Below are positions 54,737 through 64,000 of a stretch of 64,000 nt of DNA, in pieces. Both the position numbers and the translations under genes were made by a program. A model generated the notes under the pieces. The model was not told where the DNA came from. It ran no database searches and saw only the letters and a program-made list of their open reading frames with translations. The first letter of the stretch is position 1, and the number at the start of each line of letters is the position of its first letter. Source of the stretch: Omphalotus guepiniiformis (taxonomy: Eukaryota > Basidiomycota > Agaricomycetes > Agaricales > Omphalotaceae); assembly GCA_028554645.1 (NCBI GenBank), contig JAQOOI010000037.1:62001-126000 (forward strand), read 5' to 3'.

Positions 54737-56230
54737 ACCTATTCTGGGAGATATCGACCCGCTGATCACATATCAGTAATCGGGGGATCGTGTTGAATCA
54801 CGTGATCATCTCCTCTCCAAACCTCCACTGTTCCTCCCTCGATAAGAGGTATTTTGCTGCTCGCCGTGAGTACTGAGTTCTTATGTTGAGCGCGCGCTTA
54901 TTGTGTCCAGAGTAGGATGCTCTGGCGACACTGTTCATACCCTCGAACGCGGAAATTGACTGCCCAGCTGCATGCCCAGCAATTGAAACGTGTTGTCAAT
55001 CGACGTTTTCGGAGACACGCGCGGTACTAAATGAAACCAAATCCTAGAGATGATTTGGAGAAAGGAGCGGTGATCACGGTTTTTAGGGCAGAGTTCAGGT
55101 ACCTGAAGCTGCGTGCCGAGGAGACTACTGAGCGAGGGATTGATACAGGAGGCGCTGGAGGGTAAACTTTGCGTGAGTATTGAGATTTTGTTTGCTGAGC
55201 GTGCACTTATGGTAACTGGCGCAGGATTTTCTGGAGACACGGCCTCGATCGCCGAAACAATCCTGAACGTTATCCCAATCAACTCTTACTTTTGCCAACC
55301 GCCTACCAGCCTTCCCCATTCACGTCTCAGTCTATCGACATCTGCAGCCAGGAAATCATAGGTCCCGGCAACAAGACGAGCGCGGAGGATGATTCATGTC
55401 GCACGCGACCCGAGGCGCGGCGCTTCACCGCAGCTAGTTAAAGGCGGACTGCAGCAGAGTCTGCAGATGCCTGGCACTTGAATTATTTTGGCTGCAGAAC
55501 CTCTGAAGCGCATGCTGCAGAACTCGCAAGTGCTCCAGTGGCGTGACCTGCAACCACTTGCGAGACCTCTGCGGGATCCTGCGGATGCGGTTCTCACTGC
55601 TACTAGATTTCAAGCGCCTGGACTGCTACCGTGCTGCTACCTGGGCAGGTGGCTGGTTCTAAGCATCCGGAGTGCCTTGAGGTCGAGGTTTCACTTCTTG
55701 CCGATGGTCCGAATGCCGAATTGAGGTCGAGGTTTCACTTCTTGCCGATGGTCCGAATGCCGAATTGCGACTGCATCTGGTCTTGAGGATCTAGCTACCG
55801 ACAATGCGAGCCGGGAACTAGGCATGTTGTCAAGGCGCTAAATCTTCGCACCCTTGGTCTCGCTTAGCCGGGGGTCTGCGCACTTGGAGCACGCTGGGAG
55901 CGCGCAAGTCTGCATTCTGCTTTCCCTGTGTCTCGTTCGCAGGCCGAGTATTCTCCACCACCTGCACTCCAGCCTCTTCCTCCCAGGGCAATGCGCCTTC
56001 TTCGACTGCTTTGCGTTCTCCCTCTACCAACGAACGCGGCGCCCCAGCTAGCGCAACTTACTCCACCCCCGCCTCTTCCTCCCAGGGCAATTCATTTTCG
56101 ACTGCTTCATCTTCTCCCGGGTATTTCAGGCGTTTAGGAGAGAGCACGACCGATTTTGGGTACTCGCAGCCCATCCCAATCTCAATTTATTTGCTGCAGG
56201 GCGCGATAGGCGATAGCGGTCTCATCGTAT
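54737..56230. repeat. Dispersed repeat R4, copy C
   Basis: Direct to copy B and inverted to copy A. It shares the central deletion with A but retains about 100 bp lost from A. It has a private 44-bp tandem duplication at 55678-55765. Confidence 0.85.
54738..54768 (+). promoter_or_regulatory. Shared promoter-like module, copy 5
   Basis: Mirror of copy 1, between RING copy B and the R4 unit, with ATCACGTGAT at about 54797-54806. Confidence 0.55.
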
Positions 56231-56752
56231 TCAAGCATTCTCAGTGCACCAGAATGAATGCGCTCTATTTTGAATCGTTGATCTTCACCTGCGGCCCCGT
56301 AGATATTTCGACCTCAAAACCGGAGAGATGTTTCACTTTGCACGGCCATTCTTGACTACCTTCGAACTTCTGCGGCTTCGCAGCATTCCTCACCACGACA
56401 AAGGTGTATTGCATTGCGCTCGCCACGTGACTAGCCCATCGAAGGAGCCTGATCGTTTGATGCACGCGTTGAAAGAGGAGAAGGATGCGAACCGTGAAGG
56501 AAGATAGGGGCAAGGGGCATTTGACTCAGAAGACGAGATGGATCCACAACATGACGACAGCGACCGCGCATGGCGAGAGAATCATTGGCGATTCGGACGT
56601 ACGCGACTATGTCAACGTAGAGCACGATGATGCGTGTGAATGCAGTAGCACAGACAAAGAGTACGACGAGGATGATGACTTTCCGGCCGGTGAACATAGT
56701 CCATACTTGCCTGCATGCTCTGTTGTCTCAGGCTCCTAATCATCCACAGCGC

Positions 56753-57516
56753 ATGGCCACCCCCGCTTCCTCACTCATGCAGTCACCATTCCTAGTGCAG
56801 CGTACAAGGCGGACAAACGTCGCAGATATAAACCAGGCCAGCGAGGTAAACATCGCGTTGAACGAGCTCGGAAGAACAAAGAATTTCAGGACTGTGAAAG
56901 CGCGTTGCGCGAAAGAAAGCAGCGCAAGCGAAGCGCCGGACTGGGACTCCAACCAGGCACCTGGACTTGCCGCCGTCGAAGTTTGTCAGGGAGCATATCT
57001 CTCTAGAAGAGGCGTTTGATGAGGGGCTGCGTTTAGTGGATTGACAGACAGAGTGAGTAAATTTGAGTTCTCATTAAACCACTGTATTGAAGGTTTACTT
57101 CATTCAGTGACACACCATCATCGACCGAAACCAAGTTGTGATCCTTGCTGACGTTCACATAGCGCCCTGGAAGTTTGAGGCACTCGAAGAAGACAACCGC
57201 TTCCCGCTGCGCTTCACTCATTGCTTGCTTGTTTGGACTTTCAGCGATGCTACACGAATAGTACGATCATGCTTCAGTGTTGGGCGGTCACACATTAAAT
57301 ACTCGCAAAGCTTTGTTTGCAGCGTTTGCGCCACGCGTGCACGACTGCTGTGTCCAGGGTCTCACAGCCCTTGCGAAGATGGAATTCTCGTCTGAATGCC
57401 CAACTTTCCCCGTCACTGCCTTTTCCGCTTGTACCTGGAACTTCGGCCCGGCTATGCAAAATTACCTTTGTTCACCGAAATCCTTGCACGGTATCAAAGT
57501 ATGCCTTGCTTTTTGA
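56753..57516 (+). pseudogene. 2OG-Fe(II) dioxygenase-like gene, twice deleted (copy B)
   Basis: Starts MATPASSLMQSPF at 56753. EHISLEEAFDEGLRLVDW-like sequence is readable near 57000-57050, then a GT-AG intron and HTIIDRNQVVILADVH. The segment equivalent to GAPGKGKSDW...RRGDFLQ (about 200 bp) is missing. The readable frame ends TWNFGPAMQNYLC and a foreign tail, because about 290 bp holding the HxD...H core of copy A is absent. Cannot be catalytic. Confidence 0.6.
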
Positions 57517-57644
57517 TTCTTACTCAATAAAAGATGTATCAGACCTATCCACAGCAATAACAGCTATTACATTTCTTGAGAACATGTAGTAGCTACTCAG
57601 ACATACTTTACAAGTGCCTGTCCAAACTTTTCCTTAACCGCCAC

Positions 57645-60313
57645 CTATTCACATTTCTTCTGCTTCTTCTGTGTGCTACCTTGGTCCTCCGGTTCATCCT
57701 CCCGGGCATATCGCTTGGATGGGAACCAATGTCGAGAAGGAATACCAGCGCGCTGATGACCGCGCTGTTGTCGGTGCTGCGTGTCCAGCAGCAAAGTGTC
57801 GTCATCGGCTGTGGTTGCGAGTTTCTTGTCCACGCTGTCATCGTCATTGTCACGTCTAAGCAATTCTATAAGGGGAAGATCCTCTGCCTTGCTTTCAAAG
57901 AGATGATACACCTTCGAAGATCCAAATTGCCCCGCCAAAGCTCTGAAAGCATCCTTGGCCACTTTGAAACAGTTGGCATATGTACGCAATTGGAAGACTA
58001 AGTCTGGCCAATACGTTGCTCCATAGCAATCAAATATATCCTTGGAAAATTTGACAAAAATGTTGTACACAGAACTCTGCTTTTCCTTGCGGGCAGAGAG
58101 AAAGCGAAATAGTGCGTCATCGATGTCTCGCACTATTATGACATTTTCGCGATACGTGTTTACGCTTGAGGAGAAGAGGCTCCTATTGAGTGTATCTCGA
58201 TGCTCTCTGAGCCGTTTTTGTGTGCCAGATGACCGATCAACTGCAGAGTGTGTTGTGCAAAGCCACAGCCCAAGCCAAAAGGTTGACTCCACATCGTGCA
58301 TAAAGTTATGCACTAGTGCCGGGGTTTTACCTGTGGCCAAGCTCCCTACAAGACGAGTGCAGTTAGCCACGAATGTTCCCCTCCGAACTTCAATGGCCAT
58401 GAATGCTGGTGTACCCTGCAGTACACAGTGTAAGACAAAGCACATTGTGAACCAAAGAATACTGACTGTCTTGGGATCTCCTGCCACGTCATCAGGAGAG
58501 CGAGTAAAACGTCGAGCATATTCAAAATCACTAAGTCTTCCGGTGTCTTTGAAGAGAACATTGCCAGCACTGATATCCCGGTGGACATATCCGGCAAGGT
58601 ACAAAAGATGAACCGCTGAATAGTTGGTTAGTGATAATAAAATGAACCAAGAAATAAATTCTGACCCATGACACAGTCGTACAATGCCTTGGTAATTTCT
58701 TGGAAGTTGGAAAGATGAGCAATGGTTCGACAACACTCCTTGTATATCAAGCGGCAGTGCTGTTTAGGCTGAAATGGACGACCGCCGCCAACAGCTCTAC
58801 TCGGACTTTGATCCCTATCGTAGACACGGGGTTGAAGACCGTCGTCAATAACGGCACGGTAATGCCCATCGTGGCCTGTTCGTTGAGTGCCAATGTCTTG
58901 TGCAGGCTGGGAGGAATGAAGAGGAAGGTCTTCAATTAAAGTACATCTGAGGTGTGACGGAAAGATGTTTATAGTTTCGTGATCTGTGAGCACCTCCTCG
59001 TGTTCGATGGTGACAAAATAATCCTCGTAATGTTTCAGAGAAGCCCGCAACTCCTGCTCTTCCTTCTTATCGGAAGGAAGATGATCTGGAGGAATTTGTT
59101 TTGTGCCCAGGCGCAGGGCGCTCAGTTCCGAGAAAATCGCGCTCTGAATTTGCTTCTCTGTGTCTCCCGTGTCCACCCAATAATCTTTCAGCACACATGG
59201 TTCGGACCCCTCTACCTTCTTTCCTTCAGCATCAATCTCACGGACCTCCCAAACTCGGGTGGCACGGCCAGGTATAGCAGCCGCGAAATATTCCGAAATA
59301 CAAGAAGTTGTCTTGAAGCGCCGCCCCTCGATTTTGTAGACATAATAGATACTATCATTTGGCTCCCGGTGGCGAGTGACCGTCTGGTCGAAACCAAGCT
59401 GGCTCTCATTGGCAAACGACATCTTGATGATAAACTTGATGAAAGGCTCAGAATCCTGTCCAAAGAAAGCAATGAGGGACGAAGTCACCATGCCAAGACG
59501 TGAGCATACAGTACGAAGATCGAAGATATCGGATTTCACTGCACAAGACCGTGAAAAATACCAGAGGCGAACGCAGTATCCCTCAATTGACACCTGATTT
59601 GAAGCATCAGAAGGAAGAGTTTAAAACAGTAGGGAGCAGACGTGCCGAGTAGGTGTACAACCGGCGTGGGTCATTGCACATAAAGTGCGTAGCTGCACCA
59701 ACCACGTTATACCGATTCTTAGCAAAAGAAGGCCGTAAATATCAAGAAAATCAGCAGGAATGACGGAGCGTACATCCTGTGTAGGCTTGAGTGTTCTCTT
59801 GCATTTGAACTCCCAATTGGCAACCAAGTCGGCAGAGAAGGTTTTGCTACATGAGCGCGTCTTGTATTTGGGAACAGTAGAGTTAAGAAGCTGGAAGAAG
59901 GCGTCGATTTTGAACGAGGAGCCCTGGATCTTAGACGTGGGGGTAAAACTGGGACGATGGTTATACGTCGTGTGTCGGACTGCCTTGCTGCCTGTAGAGT
60001 AAGCAGCGCAAATGTTGTCGACCATTTGAGAAATTCTTCCACCGTAAAACTTGTCCTCTTCGCTCGGGGGAACTTGCTCTGGGAAGTCTGGCCAACAATT
60101 ACTCCCGTCGAGCTGCTTCTTCGATCGAAGGGTATTCAGGCAAATGTGGTAGGCATTATCGTCAATACTATAGAGGAGATACGTGTCAAGGAATTCATTG
60201 ACTGATACTTCGACGAAGGTCGAATCGAGACCCTTCACAGCAGCTTGGCGTCGGAAATTGAGGTCCAAATCTGCATCGCTGCGCCCGAAAGACACCGAAC
60301 GAGGAGTGCTCAT
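57645..60313 (-). CDS. FunK1-type protein kinase, 807 aa (copy B)
   Basis: Minus-strand exons are 59774-60313, 59628-59717, 59510-59593, 58666-59455, 58467-58615 and 57645-58415, matching copy A junction for junction, including the 34-nt intron. Catalytic motifs are the same: YVHRDISAGNVLF, DFEYARRF, GTPAFMAIEV. It lacks both copy-A inserts; the C-terminal tail is instead EDLPLIELLRRDNDDDSVDK and ends Lys/Gln-rich. FunK1 kinases are an expanded fungal family of poorly known targets. The start lies about 125 bp from promoter-like module copy 6. Frames are intact. Confidence 0.85.
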
Positions 60314-60438
60314 GGTAAGCGTACAACTGAAATAAGATGGCGTGGTCGGTCCTAGGATCGTAGCAACACAAATACAAGAGGTCGTGGTTTGGGGGAAATG
60401 TTGAACTAATGAATTATGTACTGTGAGTGAACAAGTTA

Positions 60439-60469
60439 CCTATTCTGGGAGATGTCGACCCGCTGATCA
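60439..60469 (+). promoter_or_regulatory. Shared promoter-like module, copy 6
   Basis: CCTATTCTGGGAGATGTCGA, then CCCGCTGATCA, between FunK1 copy B (minus) and a plus-strand open frame at 60662. The E-box palindrome is changed to ATCATGTGAT. Confidence 0.55.
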
Positions 60470-61514
60470 GATATCATATATCACCAATCGGTTCTGGATC
60501 ATGTGATCATCTCTCCTCCAACCTCCACGACCATTCAATAATTTCAATTTCTTTTGGCGTTTCGAATTAGATCCTCAGACCGATAGCATAAAACTTTGCC
60601 CGAGGCTGAGCTCGACGAGGATGTTGCGGATATGCAACCCTTGTCCCGGTCAGAAGGTGCGATGGCTGCAAAGCTGCGCGAGTTCTATGGTCTATGCCTA
60701 GTGCGTTTGGAGAATGAGCAGAACCTGTAGGTGCGTGACAAGGAGACTAGCGGGTGTGGAACGATAGCGAGGGAGTCGAGTTGCACGCTCGTTTCTTGGA
60801 GATTGCTCTCCCAAGTGCTCACCGGCAGAAGGATGTTGCACGTTCTGAGCCAGCGCAGATCTTTGTATTCTTCCGACCGTTGGTCAGGGAGTTTCCCTAC
60901 CCCAACGTTCGTGGAGTATCGTTCGCGGTACCGATACAATGGTGGCTATGACCATACCTGTACCTGCACTCATTCTGCACTCCGTGTCTTGTCCGCTTTC
61001 ATCTGCGCTACACAATGTGTCGAAAGCACGATCAGAAATTGATCAAGAGCGAAAGGGAGGTTGCGAGGCAAGTTATCGGGCGGATTTTTGGTGATGAGCT
61101 GGATGAGGGAGACGATGATCTAGGGTGGCGAATAATCAAACATTGAACCATGCCATCACGCTCGGGCTCTCCGCGGGCTAAGAGATTTTCCTGGAAGCAG
61201 ACAGCAGACTGAACGTACTCTTGCTCAGTGCAGAGCCAGCAAATGCCTGCTACACTCTATATCAGGTCGCAGCACGCCTCTCAGCTTCGTCAGCAACGGC
61301 GAAGTGTTGTTGCACCCCCCTTCTAGTCAGCTATGCCCCGTCGCTTTGGCTGTCAGAGGCAATGTTTCTATTGGTGTTTGTTTTTCTGCCTTTTCGTTTT
61401 TCTGCCTTCTGAAAGCAGTTCAACGTATCAGAGCGGCAACATGTTGAGCGGACAGAACGTTGTTGAAATCGTTGCTCGGCATTGTGACCTTCGCGCGGGT
61501 GAAGGCGACGAGCG
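60470..61514. other. Gene fragments related to R2 and to 51.1 kb
   Basis: A frame PEAELDEDVADMQPLS...MAAKLREFYG ends at 60730. Another at about 61000-61146 reads EREVARQVIGRIFGDELDEG and ends IIKH. The R2 copies carry EVARQVIGRI followed by a one-base deletion, so this locus may keep the ancestral frame. No family recognised; splice joins not found. Confidence 0.35.
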
Positions 61515-61854
61515 TTACTTCTTCGTTTTAATCCACTGCATTAAGATAGCATTGGAATAGACGTTCGAGTACGAGCTCGGAGATCACTCACTTTAATTAG
61601 GTATTCCTAACCCAATGTTCACCCGTTAGATATAGAATGTAGTGTCGAGAAGTGACGCGAGAGCTTACAGGCGATGTTGCTAGACCTCGGTGGTCCAAAA
61701 TTTTTTCTATGTACAACGCAAACCAACGAAACATCAGCTCAAACTAACTCTGGCCCGATGCCAGCTACTCACCTACTTCCCATAGTTCTTCTCCGCCTTC
61801 GGTAAAGTAGCGCTCGGTCGTCTTACCTCGAGCAATTGCATTCGAGCGATTCAT
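61515..61854 (-). pseudogene. Truncated chromodomain gene (copy C)
   Basis: Exons 1-3 (61773-61854, 61669-61706, 61592-61606) match 34895-35697. At exon 4 the sequence diverges right after the first Trp codon: W is followed by IKTKK and a stop instead of KGYPSSENS. The lost part includes the second half of the chromodomain, so binding is unlikely. Confidence 0.65.
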
Positions 61855-62620
61855 GACGAGGAAGCTTACAGAAAGATAGAGCGAGATAGAGCAAATGAAA
61901 TGAATTTCTTGGCTACTACTGCAATGCTAGCTATTAGCCTAGTATTAAACCTTCGTTGTGGGTCAAGTCAATGTCGAAGTCAACGTCAAACGCGTAACAC
62001 GTGACACACTGCCTCATCTAATATCGGATGGGAGGCTGAAATCTGCCAGAAATAGATAGTCGATTCGTGGGTATGAGTCTCCTATTCTGGGAGATATCGA
62101 CCCGCTGATTATATATCAGTAATCGGGGGATTCGTGTTGAATCACGTGATCATCTCCTCTCCAAACCTCCACTGTTCCTCCCTCGATAAGAGGTATTTTG
62201 CTGCTCGCCGTGAGTACTGAGTTCTTATGTTGAGCGCGCGCTTATTGTGTCCAGCGTAGGATGCTCTGGCGACACTGTTCATACCCTCGAACGCGGAAAC
62301 ACTCATTGAGCTCAAATTGACTGCCCAGCTGCATGCCCAGCAATTGAAACGTGTTGCCAATCGACGTTTTCGGAGAAACGCGCGGTACTAAATGAAACCA
62401 AATCCTAGAGATGATTTGGAGAAAGGAGCGGTGATCACGGTTTTTAGGGCAGAGTTCAGGTACCTGAAGCTGCGTGCCGAGGAGACTATTGAGCGAGGGT
62501 AAACTTTGCGTGAGTATTGAGATTTTGTTTGCTGAGCGTGCACTTATGGTAACTGGCGCAGGATTTTCTGGAGACACAGCCTCGATCGCCGAAACAATCC
62601 TTGAGCTCAAATTCTTGACT
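61531..62620. repeat. Direct repeat of 35381-36510
   Basis: Same orientation, offset 26157 bp. To the right it joins R2 directly, without the R4 core present at 36.5-37.9 kb. Confidence 0.9.
62081..62110 (+). promoter_or_regulatory. Shared promoter-like module, copy 7
   Basis: Identical core to copy 4, about 230 bp upstream of the truncated chromodomain copy. Confidence 0.55.
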
Positions 62621-62629
62621 GCGACTGCA

Positions 62630-63830
62630 GAGCTGCATGCCCAGCAATCAGACTGTGTTGCCAACTGCAAGCGCATTTGGCTTTTGGAGAATCGCGCCGC
62701 TCTACTAAAGGGAACGAATTCCTAGAAATGGTGCCTGACCTGGAGAAAGGAGGGTTGAACACGGTTCCTAGAAGTTGCAAGCATGTTGCTTGAGATGGCT
62801 CGAGTACTCACCAGTGGAGAAAATATCTGTGTCGTTTCGACCCGTCTCTGTTGCATACAATCTGCGCCACACTGATATCAAGGAGGTCGCGCGGCAAGTC
62901 ATCGGGCGGATAGTGGTGATGAGCTGGATGAGGGAGGCGACTCCTGCGCAGTGATCTCCGAGACCAGTGCCAAATGCCTGCTACACTCCACTTCGGGTAT
63001 CTATCTAACCCTTAACCGATCCCCTTCTCACTCATATCCAGAGGCTCGTATGTCTCCAACGCATCAGTCGCGTTCAGGATCGCTTGAGCCCTGCGTCATC
63101 TGCGTCTTTTCAATACTAAAGACTCGGATTGCGATCGGACCAGACAGTGCTCATCACTTCTTTTTGTGTTTTTGACTTGTCTTCCTTCTACCTTCCCATC
63201 TACTGCCGCTCTCCGCCGCTCTCAAATGTCTGTTCCCTCGTTCATCAGCCCTCGCGGTGCTCGCGTTGATTCGGGATGTTCTACAGCCCTTAGCAGCACT
63301 CCTCACCACAACAAAAGCATTACGCCCTCTCCTAGCCACTGTAACACTATCGGTAATATTGCGGTCGCTGCGTCCTCTCCCCCCGACGCTCTCGAGGAAG
63401 TTGGCCCTGTTTTTCGAAGACCCCAATGTAGAGGGTGATCATCAGGTTGCAGATGCAGGCCCCATCGAAGCGCTCAATTTGCATTCTCTAATTGCAATTC
63501 CCAACCATGAGAAACAATCCTCGCTTATCCAGATCCCCAATGAAATGGTTTCCTTCGACGACGCATTGGTCAATGGAGCTTCTTAAGAGTTATTTGTGGG
63601 GGGATTTTGTACTTCATAGCTTTGTATTTATTGGCCACAGTTGCTAAACACCTTCCCTGTAAGTCCACTTTCAATATTGGGGTCTGCTTCAAACTGACTC
63701 TGGCAACGTAGACGTCTCATGGCTCTTTAGACTATGCTCACTCTGTTGTGTACTGCAATTAGCTTAAGTACCGCCCGCTAGTCAGAACTCTTACATTACC
63801 AGTGTTCATGTCGCCGTTCCCTTTTTCATC
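62630..63830. repeat. Dispersed repeat R2, copy C
   Basis: Direct to 37870-38737 and inverted to 3510-4400, with more substitutions and about 350 bp of private sequence. A frame MSVPSFISPRGARVDSG continues to 63438, and another frame with FFEDPNVEGDHQV runs to 63586. Neither has a recognised domain. Confidence 0.75.
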
Positions 63831-64000
63831 GTTGTTTTTGACTATTGCCGTACAATATATTTTCAGTAATCGCGCGACCCGAGCCTGCATCAGCCCTGTT
63901 TCGCGCATGAAGGACTGCAACGCTCTGCTCAGCTCCGCTTGGGCTGCCGTGTACATCGAGCGGGACGTCAACCAGCTCCAGCACACAAGAAGCAGCGCCT
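63831..64000. other. Window edge, possible gene start
   Basis: A plus-strand frame MKDCNALLSSAWAAVYIER from 63907 is open to the window end. Too short to classify. Confidence 0.2.

Larger units (their letters stand above)
53105..55262. repeat. Inverted repeat block R3, right copy
   Basis: Partner of 4421-6720. It lacks the 142-bp tandem duplication. Confidence 0.92.
56430..60420. repeat. Inverted repeat block R5, right copy
   Basis: Partner of 11830-17575. It lacks about 1.5 kb found in the left copy. Its right end coincides with promoter-like module copy 6. Confidence 0.9.

Noticed and set aside
1..64000. CRISPR arrays, operons, ribosome binding sites, rRNA or tRNA genes
   Set aside because: Spliced eukaryotic genes throughout; no regularly spaced short repeats with unique spacers and no recognisable tRNA or rRNA sequence were seen.

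Overview
ORGANISM. The window looks like a repeat-rich accessory region of a basidiomycete fungus, most likely an Agaricomycete. The evidence is dense GT-AG introns of about 45-65 nt, FunK1-type kinases, a tnp2/CACTA-type transposase, a chromodomain Ty3/gypsy element, and several protein families that I know only from Agaricomycete accessory genomes. No genus can be named from the sequence alone. LAYOUT. (a) Positions 1-2470 and 32730-35199 are the arms of an inverted repeat with no net indel and no difference seen in the translated segments compared. Each arm carries a complete 8-exon F-box gene and the 3' half of a small chromodomain gene. (b) Positions 2590-18400 hold a membrane-anchored hypothetical gene, a RING-finger gene, a captured fragment of coatomer alpha, a dying RING gene, a FunK1 kinase gene and a broken dioxygenase-like gene. 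Nearly all of this recurs in inverted orientation at 35.4-39.0 kb and 53.1-60.4 kb. (c) An intact dioxygenase-like gene lies at 18434-20012. (d) A convergent minus-strand gene of 1,155 codons (20258-32629) is cut in exon 7 by a complete 8,478-bp Ty3/gypsy chromovirus (21373-29850). That element has seemingly identical 538-bp LTRs and a 5-bp target duplication. (e) The intact chromodomain gene is at 34895-35697. (f) Positions 40254-52463 are the most single-copy part: a tnp2/CACTA-type transposase, a 940-aa Spt5-like NGN/KOW protein, a 500-aa WD40 protein with a C-terminal membrane helix, a 230-aa hypothetical and a 157-aa Skp1-like protein. (g) Positions 53112-63850 hold the second RING gene, the second FunK1 gene, a twice-deleted dioxygenase-like pseudogene and a truncated chromodomain gene. 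MAIN OBSERVATIONS. The chromovirus carries, between pol and the 3' LTR, an antisense three-exon gene. It encodes a coiled-coil protein with a nuclear localisation signal and a canonical Zn(II)2Cys6 cysteine pattern. An intron can survive in a retroelement only if it is antisense to the genomic RNA, so this looks like a genuine cargo gene. A second theme is a short promoter-like module, present seven times, that sits beside RING, FunK1, chromodomain and dioxygenase-like genes and may co-regulate them. The combination of F-box, Skp1-like, RING, kinase, chromodomain and Spt5-like genes suggests lineage-specific expansion of ubiquitin-ligase, signalling and chromatin parts inside a recombining mosaic. 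That functional link is inference. Exon models were built by hand from splice signals and reading-frame continuity; none has transcript support here.
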